Origin: Lachnocurva sp029100405
Lineage (GTDB): Bacteria; Bacillota; Clostridia; Lachnospirales; Lachnospiraceae
Reading direction: 5' to 3'
Length of the DNA: 64,000 nt
NCBI GenBank assembly: GCA_046263755.1
Contig: JBJYZC010000004.1
Location: forward strand, 62,001 to 126,000
Below the pieces are notes generated by a model that did no database searches, had not been told where the DNA came from, and saw only the letters and a program-made list of their open reading frames with translations. The stretch's first letter is position 1. Each line of letters opens with the position of its first letter. Of this stretch, positions 41,041 through 50,295 are shown in pieces. The translations under genes were made by a program, and so were the position numbers.

Positions 41041-41820
41041 TTATTTTCTCTTGTCCTTGATCTTTTCCAGTTCACTGAAAACCACATCGTTCAGGACCTT
41101 AATATAGGTTCCCTTCATACCGGAAGATCTGGACTCGATCACTCCCGCAGATTCAAATTTCCGAAGGGCATTGACGATAACAGATCTTGTGATCCCGACA
41201 CGATCTGCAATCTTACTTGCAACCAGGATTCCCTCTGTGCCGTCCAGCTCATCGAAGATGTGAATAATTGCTTCCAGTTCTGAATAAGAAAGTGTGCTGA
41301 TTGCAGATTTTACGATCTGCTCCTTACGGTTTTCTTCCTCATTCTCTTCATTGACAGACCGCATCATCTCAAGTCCGACAACAGTTGTGCCATACTCAGC
41401 CAGAATGATATCGTCAATGTCATAGAGTCTGTTATAGCGATAAACGAAAAGCGTTCCCAGCCGGTCTCCTGCAATTTCGATCGGGGTAATAATTGCAGCG
41501 TACTTGGAAGAATCCGTCTTTTCAAAGCCAAGGGTGGAGAGATTTACATTTTCCTTGGTGGAAAGAATGCCCAAAAGACGTTCATTCAAAAGTCCATCCA
41601 CAAAAGAACCAACCTCATCAACCAAAAGCTCAGTGATTTCCGGAACTTCGCTGTCATTACTGATTCCAAGGACTTTGCCCTTCTTACTGATCACAAGAAC
41701 CGAAGATTCCAGTACATCTGTCAATACCTTGCAGATGTCATTAAATACAATCTTGGATGAATTGTTGTTGTGTAAAAGCTTTCCGATCTTCCTTGTTTTA
41801 TCGAGTAACTGTACTCCCAT
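41041..41820 (-). CDS. codY: GTP- and branched-chain amino acid-sensing repressor CodY
   Basis: Global nutritional regulator. The N-terminal GAF domain binds branched-chain amino acids (MGVQLLDKTRKIGKLLHN, then NVNLSTLGFEK). The C-terminal winged helix holds the recognition region KIADRVGITRSVIVNALRKF. The length of 259 aa is the standard one. It lies between topA and rpsB, with an AAGGAGG site. It may act on genes in the sugar block, but I could not identify a convincing CodY box. Confidence 0.97.
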   Translation of the reverse strand: MGVQLLDKTRKIGKLLHNNNSSKIVFNDICKVLTDVLESSVLVISKKGKVLGISNDSEVPEITELLVDEVGSFVDGLLNERLLGILSTKENVNLSTLGFEKTDSSKYAAIITPIEIAGDRLGTLFVYRYNRLYDIDDIILAEYGTTVVGLEMMRSVNEENEEENRKEQIVKSAISTLSYSELEAIIHIFDELDGTEGILVASKIADRVGITRSVIVNALRKFESAGVIESRSSGMKGTYIKVLNDVVFSELEKIKDKRK

Positions 41821-41836
41821 ATTTCCTCCTTAAAAA

Positions 41837-43912
41837 TTATTTCTCATCTTTGGAAAGAGTTTCTGTATATCCGCATTCTTTGTCTGAGCAAACCAGGCGG
41901 TTGCCACGGATCACCATATACTTACCGCACTTGGGACAGGACTTGCCGGCCGGCCTCTGCCAACTCATAAAATCGCAGTTCGGATAATCCTCACAGCCAT
42001 AGAAGACACGACCCTTCTTGGTTTTCCGAATCACAACATCCTTGCCGCACTTGGGGCAGGCAACACCGATCTTCTCGAGATAGGGCTTGGTATTCCGGCA
42101 TTCGGGGAAGCCCGGACAAGCCAGGAATTTTCCGTGCGGTCCATATTTGATCACCATATGTCTGCCGCAGTTTTCACAGATCACATCCGTCACTTCATCT
42201 GCGATCTTGACCTTCTCCAGATCCTTTTCTGCCTGTTTTACCGACTCCTCGAGGTCGGGATAGAAGTTCAAGATAATGGATTTCCAATCGACGGTTCCTT
42301 CTTCTACTCCGTCGAGAAGGCTCTCCATATTGGCTGTAAACTTCTCATCCACAATGGTCGGGAAGCACTTTTTCATAATCGAATTTACCGCATCGCCGAG
42401 CTCCGTCATGAAAATATTCCGGCCTTCTTTGGTGACATAATGCCGTTTCAGAAGGGTGGAGATCGTCGGCGCATAAGTGGAAGGACGGCCGATGCCGAGT
42501 TCCTCCAGGGTATGCACCAGAGAAGCCTCCGTAAAGTGGCTTGGCGGCTGGGTGAAGTGCTGCTTCTCATCAAAACTGTCGAAGGTCAGTTTACTGTCTT
42601 CGGTCAGTTTCATGACCGCTTCCTTCTTCTCATCCTTCTCCTGATCTGCTTCCGTATAAACCAGCATATAACCGTCAAAAGTCCGGTGGGATGCAGAAGC
42701 TGTGAAGAGATAATGTCCGGCCTTGATCCGAACCGTCTTCGTCTCATAGCGGGCATTGGACATCTGACTGGCCATGAAACGCCGCCAGATCAATTGATAA
42801 AGGCGGAACTGCTCCCTGGTAAGAGAATCCTTGATATCAGATGGCAGACGGGTCAGATCGGCCGGACGAATTGCTTCATGGGCATCCTGAATCCGCCCCT
42901 GCTTGGCCTCGCCCTTCGTTTTTCTTAGGAACTCATCTCCATAAGTCTCTGAAATATAGGCCGAAGCTTGTGTCTGTGCCTCTTCAGATACACGAACGGA
43001 ATCCGTTCGAAGATAGGTGATGAGACCGACCGTTCCGCTTCCCTTGATATCCACGCCTTCATAAAGCTGCTGGGCAACCCGCATGGTCTTCTGCGTGGTG
43101 AAATTCAAAGCCTTGAATGCTTCCTGCTGAAGCGTAGATGTCGTAAAAGGAAGGGGTGCCTTCTTCTCTCTCGAAGCAGTCTTGATGGAATCCACCTGAA
43201 ATTCAGACCCGGTCACTTCTTTCATGATCTGATCCAGTGAAGCCTTGTCAGAGATCTCCATCTTCTTGCCATTTTTCCCATAGAAAGAAGCAGTAATCTT
43301 CTGTTTCATGTCATCCGGATGCAGGAGAACATCCAGTGTGTAATATTCCTGAGGGATAAATGCATCGATCTCAGCTTCCCGGTCGGCAATGATACGAAGT
43401 GCTACCGACTGAACACGTCCTGCAGAAAGCCCTCTCTTGACCTTAGCCCAGAGCAAGGGACTGATCTCATATCCCACCATCCGGTCCAGGACACGTCTTG
43501 CCTGCTGAGCATCCACCAGATTCATATCGATGGAACGGGGGTTTTTAAAAGATGCTTTGACAGCATTCTTAGTGATCTCGTTAAAAGTGATCCGCTTGAC
43601 ATCTTTTCCTTCCAGGTTCAAAGCCTTGGTCAAATGCCAGGAAATCGCCTCTCCTTCACGGTCCGGGTCGGTTGCGAGATAAACATGATCTGCCTTTTTC
43701 ACTTCTTTCCGAAGCGCCGCCAATAATTCACCCTTGCCACGGATCGTTATATATTTGGGCTCGCATCCATGCTCCACATCAATGCCGAGCTGACTTTTCG
43801 GCAGATCACGGACATGCCCCTGAGAAGCAACTACTTCATAGTTTTTACCGAGAAATTTTTTTATGGTTTTCACCTTTGTCGGTGACTCCACAATAACGAG
43901 GTTCTTTGCCAT
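41837..43912 (-). CDS. topA: DNA topoisomerase I
   Basis: Type IA enzyme that relaxes negative supercoils. The TOPRIM domain is at the N-terminus (VIVESPTKVKTI, DPDREGEAISWHL) and the active-site Tyr lies in GLITYLRTDSVR near residue 305. Three C-terminal zinc ribbons are visible (CENCGRHM..., CPKCGKDV..., CPKCGKYM...). Length 691 aa. The ATG at 43912 has GGGAGG upstream; the frame is open 24 codons further, overlapping the promoter. Divergent from comM. Confidence 0.97.
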   Translation of the reverse strand: MAKNLVIVESPTKVKTIKKFLGKNYEVVASQGHVRDLPKSQLGIDVEHGCEPKYITIRGKGELLAALRKEVKKADHVYLATDPDREGEAISWHLTKALNLEGKDVKRITFNEITKNAVKASFKNPRSIDMNLVDAQQARRVLDRMVGYEISPLLWAKVKRGLSAGRVQSVALRIIADREAEIDAFIPQEYYTLDVLLHPDDMKQKITASFYGKNGKKMEISDKASLDQIMKEVTGSEFQVDSIKTASREKKAPLPFTTSTLQQEAFKALNFTTQKTMRVAQQLYEGVDIKGSGTVGLITYLRTDSVRVSEEAQTQASAYISETYGDEFLRKTKGEAKQGRIQDAHEAIRPADLTRLPSDIKDSLTREQFRLYQLIWRRFMASQMSNARYETKTVRIKAGHYLFTASASHRTFDGYMLVYTEADQEKDEKKEAVMKLTEDSKLTFDSFDEKQHFTQPPSHFTEASLVHTLEELGIGRPSTYAPTISTLLKRHYVTKEGRNIFMTELGDAVNSIMKKCFPTIVDEKFTANMESLLDGVEEGTVDWKSIILNFYPDLEESVKQAEKDLEKVKIADEVTDVICENCGRHMVIKYGPHGKFLACPGFPECRNTKPYLEKIGVACPKCGKDVVIRKTKKGRVFYGCEDYPNCDFMSWQRPAGKSCPKCGKYMVIRGNRLVCSDKECGYTETLSKDEK

Positions 43913-43951
43913 ATAAAAATTACCTCCCTGCTTTTGTAAACAAACGCATTT

Positions 43952-43980
43952 AATATACAACACCGTATTTTCTATTTCAA
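43952..43980 (-). promoter_or_regulatory. Sigma-A promoter of topA-codY
   Basis: TTGAAA-N17-TATATT on the minus strand (-35 at 43975-43980, -10 at 43952-43957), about 40 bp before the topA start. Confidence 0.8.
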
Positions 43981-44178
43981 GCATAAACTGTGTCTATAGG
44001 CCCAACTTTTTTCTTTAATTTTCATAAAATTCATAATTATTTAAGATTTTTCGCAATGGCAGGCTGATTTTTCATGGTAAGATAGGAAACAAATTCTACT
44101 CTGCTTCCCTGCATCCCGGAAGTAGAGATTTTGCTGTGATCCCCCCTTACGGCCATGTAGAAATAAAAGGAGTATTGC

Positions 44179-45768
44179 ATGTACAGTTCTGTCTCAACGG
44201 CTGCAATCTTCGGGATCGACAGTCTCCATGTCACTTGTGAGGCGGATATATCCGAGGGACTGCCCGTCACAACCTATCTCGGTTATCTGAGTCAGGAAGT
44301 CAGGGAATCCAAAGACCGGATCCGAACCGCACTTCGGAATACCGGTATCCACCTTCCTCCCAAACGAATCACCATCAATGTTTCACCGGCTTCCATTCGA
44401 AAGTCCGGTTCCACCTTTGATCTCCCGATCGCGGCCTCGATTCTGGCCGCCATCGGACTGATTCCGGAAGACATTCTCCGGCGGGTCATGATGATTGGCG
44501 AGCTCTCCCTGGAAGGAGAATTGCTTCCGGTCCGTGGCGTTCTCCCTACGGCCCTTTCCATGAAAGAAAGACTGGCAGAAAGCGGTGAGGACATTCTTGT
44601 CGTACCAAGAGCCAATGCCGATGAGGCCGGCCTCTGCCCGGATATCCATGTTCTGCCCGTCTCTTCCTTGAAAGAACTGATCGATCTTCTATCGAAAAGC
44701 GAAGAAGAAGTGCAGGATTTCTTTTATCATCCCGAGGAAAAAAGAATGTCTCGATCCGGCGCTCTTCCTGTCTCAGCGGACTTCAAGGATCTGCACGGTC
44801 AGCTGATCTTAAGGCGTGCCCTGGAAATATCTGCTGCCGGTGGTCACCATCTTTTGATGATCGGCCCGCCCGGTTCCGGGAAGACCATGGCCGCAAGCCT
44901 TCTTCCCGGCATCCTTCCTCCCATGACTTCGGAAGAAGTCATCCGTTTATCGAAGATCTATTCGGTTTCCGGAATGCTGAAGGTAAATCAAGGATTATTA
45001 GAGGAAAGACCCTTCCGAAATCCCCACCATACCATTACATCCGCAGGCCTGATCGGCGGCGGTATGAAGGCAGCTCCCGGTGAGATCTCTCTGGCAACTT
45101 CCGGCATTCTCTTTCTCGATGAACTGCCGGAATTTCAGAGAAATACTTTGGAGAATCTCCGGGAACCTCTGGAAGCCAGGTCTGTGACCCTTGTCAGGAA
45201 CAATATATCCATTACTTATCCCGCAGACTTTCTCCTGGTCTGTGCCATGAACCCCTGCCCCTGCGGTCAATATCCGGGAAAGCTCTGTCATTGCTCTTAT
45301 GGCGCGATCACGTCCTACTTATCCCGGATTTCCCAGCCGCTTTTGGACCGGATGGATCTGACGGCAGAATCTCAGGCAGTTACCTTCCAGGATCTTGTGA
45401 CAGGTGATGCCATGGAATCCTCTGCTGCCATACGTTCCCGGGTCATTCTGGCAAGAGAGCGCCAGGCCCTGCGTTTCCGGGATCAGACCTATCAGTTGAA
45501 CAGTCGGATCCCGGTAAAGGACCTGAACCGCTTTTGTCGGCTGACCGACCAGGGAATGCGCTATATGGAATCGGCCTTCCGGGAACAGCATCTGACCGCC
45601 AGATCCTTCCATCGGATCTTACGGACAGCCCGGACCATTGCAGATCTCGAAGGACACGAGGATCCCGAAGTAACAGACCTTATGGAAGCGGTCTCCTATC
45701 GGAGCATGGATAAGAAATACTGGCAGGAGGATGCTGTCTGGCAGGGGATCAAAGCCTTTCGGGGATAG
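44179..45768 (+). CDS. comM: YifB/ComM family Mg-chelatase-like AAA+ ATPase
   Basis: Hexameric helicase-like ATPase that extends branches during recombination of taken-up DNA. The N-terminal 190 residues are a Lon-protease-like (ChlI) domain (GLPVTTYLGYLSQEVRESKDR region). The AAA+ core has Walker A GPPGSGKTMA, Walker B GILFLDELPEF, the NPHHTITSAGLIGGG motif and a Cys-rich CAMNPCPCGQYPGKLC loop. The length of 529 aa is normal. It has AAGGAG before the ATG and is followed by dprA, supporting a competence role. Confidence 0.92.
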   Translation: MYSSVSTAAIFGIDSLHVTCEADISEGLPVTTYLGYLSQEVRESKDRIRTALRNTGIHLPPKRITINVSPASIRKSGSTFDLPIAASILAAIGLIPEDILRRVMMIGELSLEGELLPVRGVLPTALSMKERLAESGEDILVVPRANADEAGLCPDIHVLPVSSLKELIDLLSKSEEEVQDFFYHPEEKRMSRSGALPVSADFKDLHGQLILRRALEISAAGGHHLLMIGPPGSGKTMAASLLPGILPPMTSEEVIRLSKIYSVSGMLKVNQGLLEERPFRNPHHTITSAGLIGGGMKAAPGEISLATSGILFLDELPEFQRNTLENLREPLEARSVTLVRNNISITYPADFLLVCAMNPCPCGQYPGKLCHCSYGAITSYLSRISQPLLDRMDLTAESQAVTFQDLVTGDAMESSAAIRSRVILARERQALRFRDQTYQLNSRIPVKDLNRFCRLTDQGMRYMESAFREQHLTARSFHRILRTARTIADLEGHEDPEVTDLMEAVSYRSMDKKYWQEDAVWQGIKAFRG

Positions 45769-45852
45769 GTCAGATATTCTGTGGATTATAAAAAAATAAG
45801 CAGGACAAAAAGGACTTTTGACCCGGGCCAATTTCTAAGAAAAGGGAAAAAT

Positions 45853-46959
45853 ATGATAAAAAATATGATAGAAAAAATAGAAAATCCATACGCGCTCTGG
45901 CTCAATCAGGCGCGTTTCTTATCAACACCAATGAAAAAAGCTCTGGCAAGCCGTCTGAAAGGCGCAAGAAATGTATACCGGGCCGATCCGATGCAGCTGG
46001 CTTCGGCAAATCTCTTATCGGAGAAAGAATTGGATGATCTGATCGAATTACAGAAAGAAAGCCGGCCGGAAGATCTGGCCATGGAATTAGAGAAAGAGGA
46101 GATCTCCTTTGTTTCGGTGGAAGAAACAACTTATCCGAAGAGACTGCGGGAAGTCATTGATCACCCTTACGGTCTCTATTATCGCGGAAGACTTGCCAAT
46201 CAAGAGGCAAGGGCCGCTTCTATCGTCGGTGCAAGAAGGTGTTCGGCTTACGGCTATTCCACGGCGAAGGAAATCGGTTACCTCCTGGGGCGGACCGGTT
46301 TTACGGTTGTGAGCGGAATGGCCCGGGGAATCGATTCTGCCGGCCAGGAAGGCTGCTTAGAAGCCGGCGGCAGAACGGTTGCCGTCTTAGGATCCGGCGT
46401 TGATGTCATCTATCCGCCGGAAAACAAGGATCTCTATCAGAGGATCTTGGAGAAAGGATGTGTCCTTTCGGAATTTGCACCGGGAACACCACCGATTGGA
46501 AAACACTTCCCTCAAAGGAACCGAATCATCAGCGGTCTTTCCGACCATGTGATCGTGGTCGAAGCACGGATCCGATCCGGTTCTCTGATCACCGCTCAGA
46601 TGGCCTGCCAGCAGAACCGGAATCTTCTGGTGGTGCCAGGTCGGATCAATGACCCCATGAGCCAGGGCACCAATCATTTGATTGAAATGGGTGCAACGAT
46701 CATCCCTTCAGAGGAACGATTGATTGAGAAATTGAGTGAAGAAGCCGGGATGCCTTTACATCTTCTCCCGGAAAAGAAGGTAAGTCTTACCATGAGGGAG
46801 AAATGTCTCTATCAATGCATGGATTATTATGCCAAATCCGGTGAGAAGCTCCTGGCGGAATCCGGCCTAAGCTTCCGGGACTTCCTGGAAGTGATTCATC
46901 TCCTGTCCCAAAAGGGACTGATCCGTGAAGTCAACCGTCAGCATTATGTAAAGGTGTAA
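45853..46959 (+). CDS. dprA: DNA-processing protein DprA
   Basis: Loads RecA on incoming single-stranded DNA during transformation. The 368 aa protein has an N-terminal helical region, then the Rossmann-type core: VGARRCSAYGYSTAKEI, VVSGMARGIDSAGQEG, TVAVLGSGVDVIYPPEN, FPQRNRIISGLSDHVIVVEA and SGSLITAQMA. A C-terminal winged-helix-like segment (LLAESGLSFRDFLEVIHLLSQ) follows. The ATG at 45853 with AAGGG upstream is chosen; a GTG at 45781 opens the frame earlier. Operon with comM. Confidence 0.94.
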   Translation: MIKNMIEKIENPYALWLNQARFLSTPMKKALASRLKGARNVYRADPMQLASANLLSEKELDDLIELQKESRPEDLAMELEKEEISFVSVEETTYPKRLREVIDHPYGLYYRGRLANQEARAASIVGARRCSAYGYSTAKEIGYLLGRTGFTVVSGMARGIDSAGQEGCLEAGGRTVAVLGSGVDVIYPPENKDLYQRILEKGCVLSEFAPGTPPIGKHFPQRNRIISGLSDHVIVVEARIRSGSLITAQMACQQNRNLLVVPGRINDPMSQGTNHLIEMGATIIPSEERLIEKLSEEAGMPLHLLPEKKVSLTMREKCLYQCMDYYAKSGEKLLAESGLSFRDFLEVIHLLSQKGLIREVNRQHYVKV

Positions 46960-47034
46960 GCTGCATAGAATGTTACCTGTGGTCTGTGGTGGAATACCAC
47001 GCGTGATCGATCATAAATGACTGTCACTTGACTA

Positions 47035-47703
47035 TCATTTCAAATTATGCAGAACTTCTTTTCGGATATAAAGGAAGGTTGCATCCTCCCCTTTCTCGGC
47101 ACACATAGAAAGGAGCTTTTCCAGAAGGGCTTCGGAAGATGGATGCAATAGATAATGAGCCCGGCCTTTTTTGTAATAGTCATAGGCGCTTCGATCGGTA
47201 TACTTGTCTTTGAGATAGGTTTTCGAAGCGCTGAGACGATCACAGAACATTTCCACAACGTATTTCTCCGGCATCCGCATACCGACCAGGGGAGGTCCGT
47301 CCTTCTCCAGATTATAGTCGATCCAGTATTCCAGATGATGTTTATTCCTTCCCTTATGATGGAGCCAGGCAGTTGAATATCCCTTGTCTTCCCGTTCCGC
47401 GTTATTGGGACTCCGATAACCCTGATAGTATCTGCAGCCGACCCAGAATTCTGTCGGCGAGAATTTGGACATGTCGTGAAGCAGTCCCTGCTTGTAAAGA
47501 CCGGCCTTAAAACAGGCCTGTCGTACCAAGTGCTTGTGGTGAAGAATCGTTTTCAAATGGCCCTTGAATTTCTTCCAGGTGATCTTATGATCAAAATCCG
47601 AAGCTCTGGGAGAGTCCTTGTGACTCTGTCCCTCCGAAAGTTCCTCTTTGATCCCTGTTTCCATATACTTTCTTTTTTGATCCATTGATTCTGTTTCTGT
47701 CAT
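47035..47703 (-). CDS. DUF5662 family protein
   Basis: A 222 aa protein with the DUF5662 pattern: ITWKKFKGHLKTILHHKHLV, LLHDMSKFSPTEFWVG and WLHHKGRNKHHLEYWIDY. The repeated His/Asp pairs suggest an HD-like metal-binding helical fold, but no substrate is known. The first 40 residues are charged and probably not part of the domain; no strong ribosome site marks the start, so the true start may lie downstream. Convergent with dprA. Confidence 0.8.
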   Translation of the reverse strand: MTETESMDQKRKYMETGIKEELSEGQSHKDSPRASDFDHKITWKKFKGHLKTILHHKHLVRQACFKAGLYKQGLLHDMSKFSPTEFWVGCRYYQGYRSPNNAEREDKGYSTAWLHHKGRNKHHLEYWIDYNLEKDGPPLVGMRMPEKYVVEMFCDRLSASKTYLKDKYTDRSAYDYYKKGRAHYLLHPSSEALLEKLLSMCAEKGEDATFLYIRKEVLHNLK

Positions 47704-47762
47704 TTTTTTGTTACCAAAACTTTCATCATTTCTTTATTTCTATATTTCTTTATTTCTTTTCT

Positions 47763-49751
47763 TTATTTCTTTTCTTTATTCTTTTCTTCAGGATTCGAAA
47801 GCTCCTCTTCCCGGCCGATCAGAATGGTCAGACTTCCTCCGCCAACCCGGACCTTGGTCTGATCCTCGAGAAGTAAGGGCTCCTCTGCCCAGTCTGCCCG
47901 CCCGGTATTGGTCACATAGAACCACTGACCATTCCGAGGCAGGGTCGGCAGAGCCAGTTCCTCCTCATCGAAATAGAAGTTAAAGGCCAGATAGACATCT
48001 TCCTCCTGACCGAAGGGACCATAGGATCCGAAATAGAGGATTCCCAGGGACTTCCTGTCATTCGACAGCCATGGCGTCCAGGGTTCTCTGCCATGATAGG
48101 AGAGATCCGGCAGGCCCAGATGGCGATAATCCGACATCTGCATGGGGCTTTCCTTAGAAAGAATGGGATGGGCCCTTCGAAAATCAATGATCCTTTTTAT
48201 ATATCGATGCAGATCCCGATAAATTTTCTTCCCGGACCAGGTGACCCAGCCGATCTCATTGTCCTGACAATAAGCATTGTTATTGCCTGATTGACTGTTG
48301 CCCCAGCTGTCCCCTGCCTGGATCATGGGGATCCCCTGAGAGAGGATCGCGTAGGATAAGGCTGTCCGGATATGCTGCAGTCTCAGGTTCAGGACATTGC
48401 TGCTGTTCGTTGGCCCTTCGACACCATAATTATGGCTGAAATTCACATTCAATCCGTCCCGGTTTTCTTCGCCATTGGCTTCATTGTGTTTCTCACTGTA
48501 AGAATAGGCATCCATCAGTGTGAAGCCAAAGGTAGATGCAACGGCATTCACAAAGCCATAAGATTGATTCTGGCGCCGCATCATATTAGCGAATTCCGGT
48601 AAACTGCCCTCCATATGATTCTGCAGTCTTCTGACCGGATAGAGGAAGGAGTCATCCTGAATGTAGAAATGCCGGTAATCCTTATCCTCCTGATTCAGAA
48701 GGTCCTCCGGAATCTGATCCGACAGGATCATCACATTGGACAGGAAGGGATCTTCGGCAATCGCCCGGAAAGGATAACTGATCCCGATCAAACGAAAACC
48801 GTCGATATGATATTCCTCTGCCCAGAAACGCAGGCAGGACAAGACGAATTCCTCTTTCATATAGGGAGGCGTCAGGTTCATCTCCATAATAATTTTCATT
48901 CCATTTTGATGAATGGCCCGAACCATCTCCTTCATATGAAGATCCGGTGTATCTCTTCTTTCTGCCTCAGAAGCTTTCCTGTCTCTGTGATCACTAAAAT
49001 ACGAAGCTTTTGGTGCAAAATACTGAGCTTCTCCATAGCCCCAGTAATTGACCCCGATCGGTTTCCCTGCCTTCCTGGTCTTCTGCCGGTTGGAGCCCAC
49101 TTTTTCCTTGAACTCATAACGGATCTCTTCAAAATCATAGAGAGGCTGAAATTCCAGCATGGTAATTCCATAAGCCTTTAAAGCAGGAAGTTTTGCCATC
49201 AGTCCACGAAAATTTCCTCTTTTTTCTTCGGACAGGTTGGTCTGCATGGTAAATCCACGCATATGAAGCCGTAAAAGAATCGCATCCTTTGCGGGAATCG
49301 GTCCGGATTTTTCCTGTCCCTTCCAGGAAAACTTTCTAAGAATCGGGCAGCAGCGAATTTGATATTCCTTTTCATAACGGCCAGGATCATTCCATTTCTC
49401 TCTCCCGACAATGATCCTGGCGTATGGATCCGGTATGAGATCTCCATCCACACGAAGGAGATAAGAGATCCTGCTCCAATCCGGACCACTGATTGACAAA
49501 GAAAAAACCTTTCCGATCCTGTAAGCCATATCAGCGAGAATCTCAGTCAAAAACTCCCCGGTTTTTTTATCGTAGAGGACAAGGGAACCTGTCTTTTTGG
49601 CTTCAAAGGTAAAAACTGCCTTTTTCCCTCTTAAGATACAGCCAAACTGTCGGAAATCGCCGACCGTCACATGAAGGGAAAAAGTCTCCCCGCTCTGTCT
49701 TTCCACAATATGCTTCCCCTCATTTTCTTTTTCTCTTTCCACCTGATACAT
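47763..49751 (-). CDS. GH13 debranching-enzyme-like protein lacking catalytic residues
   Basis: A 662 aa relative of GlgX/isoamylase: an N-terminal CBM48-like beta domain (about 22-150), a GH13 barrel (about 155-560) and a C-terminal beta domain. The family block KHNEANGEENRDG (421-433) and GVEGPT (443-448) are intact. The catalytic positions are not: region II reads GFRLIG instead of GFRFDL (Asp to Ile322), region IV has TF (407-408) where HD is expected, region III has D345 for Glu, and region I lacks its His. So it is probably a carbohydrate-binding pseudoenzyme. The start has a weak ribosome site. Confidence 0.85.
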   Translation of the reverse strand: MYQVEREKENEGKHIVERQSGETFSLHVTVGDFRQFGCILRGKKAVFTFEAKKTGSLVLYDKKTGEFLTEILADMAYRIGKVFSLSISGPDWSRISYLLRVDGDLIPDPYARIIVGREKWNDPGRYEKEYQIRCCPILRKFSWKGQEKSGPIPAKDAILLRLHMRGFTMQTNLSEEKRGNFRGLMAKLPALKAYGITMLEFQPLYDFEEIRYEFKEKVGSNRQKTRKAGKPIGVNYWGYGEAQYFAPKASYFSDHRDRKASEAERRDTPDLHMKEMVRAIHQNGMKIIMEMNLTPPYMKEEFVLSCLRFWAEEYHIDGFRLIGISYPFRAIAEDPFLSNVMILSDQIPEDLLNQEDKDYRHFYIQDDSFLYPVRRLQNHMEGSLPEFANMMRRQNQSYGFVNAVASTFGFTLMDAYSYSEKHNEANGEENRDGLNVNFSHNYGVEGPTNSSNVLNLRLQHIRTALSYAILSQGIPMIQAGDSWGNSQSGNNNAYCQDNEIGWVTWSGKKIYRDLHRYIKRIIDFRRAHPILSKESPMQMSDYRHLGLPDLSYHGREPWTPWLSNDRKSLGILYFGSYGPFGQEEDVYLAFNFYFDEEELALPTLPRNGQWFYVTNTGRADWAEEPLLLEDQTKVRVGGGSLTILIGREEELSNPEEKNKEKK

Positions 49752-49829
49752 AGCCTTCTTTGCTGCCTTTCTTCTACCGGTAATGGTCCGTCTGAAGCTC
49801 CGTGTAAATTTTTCCTAAATTGGATATTC

Positions 49830-49859
49830 CATGCAATATTTATGATTGCCCCTTGCATG
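49830..49859. other. CATGCAA inverted repeat between the GH13 and DUF1292 genes
   Basis: CATGCAA and TTGCATG separated by 16 nt in the divergent spacer, about 80 bp upstream of the GH13-like gene. It could be an operator or chance; no nearby regulator is known to match. Confidence 0.35.
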
Positions 49860-49928
49860 AAAATCGGACATTTGTATTTATTTTAGCATAGGAGAAAGAA
49901 AAATGGGCTTTCCTTTTACAGACAGGCA

Positions 49929-49957
49929 TTGATTTTCCATAAAATATCAGCTATTGT
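49929..49957 (+). promoter_or_regulatory. Sigma-A promoter of the DUF1292 gene
   Basis: TTGATT-N17-TATTGT on the plus strand (-35 at 49929-49934, -10 at 49952-49957), about 30 bp before the start codon. Confidence 0.65.
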
Positions 49958-49992
49958 AAGGGAACCATCATGTAAACAGAAAGGATCCAAAT

Positions 49993-50295
49993 ATGAGCGC
50001 ACATAAGGGAATTTCTCTCGACACACAGACCGATCTGTCGGATCTTACCGTGACCATCGAACTGGACGACGGAAGTGAAATGGACTGCCAGGCTCTGACG
50101 ATCTTCGACGTCGGCGACCAGTTTTACATCGTCCTCCTACCCATCGATGACAAGGGCCAGCCCATGCAGGATCAGGTCTACATTTACCGCTATTATGAGG
50201 ATGAGAAGAAGGAGCCCTATCTCGGCAATATCGAAACCGACGAGGAATATGACCGCGTCAGCAAACGTTTTGACGAGATTCAGGAACAATTGTGA
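49993..50295 (+). CDS. DUF1292 (YrzB-like) protein
   Basis: A 100 aa acidic protein with the DUF1292 pattern: TVTIELDDGSEMDCQAL, then FYIVLLPIDD and VYIYRYYEDE, ending in an acidic helix. It is a common single-domain protein of Firmicutes with no known function. The ribosome site AAAGGA is 7 nt from the ATG. Its 3' end overlaps the end of the opposing helicase gene by 16 bp, and its terminator lies inside that gene. Confidence 0.9.
   Translation: MSAHKGISLDTQTDLSDLTVTIELDDGSEMDCQALTIFDVGDQFYIVLLPIDDKGQPMQDQVYIYRYYEDEKKEPYLGNIETDEEYDRVSKRFDEIQEQL

Noticed and set aside
47763..49751. Active glycogen debranching enzyme
   Set aside because: The catalytic Asp, Glu and His-Asp positions are all changed, so the name would overstate the activity.
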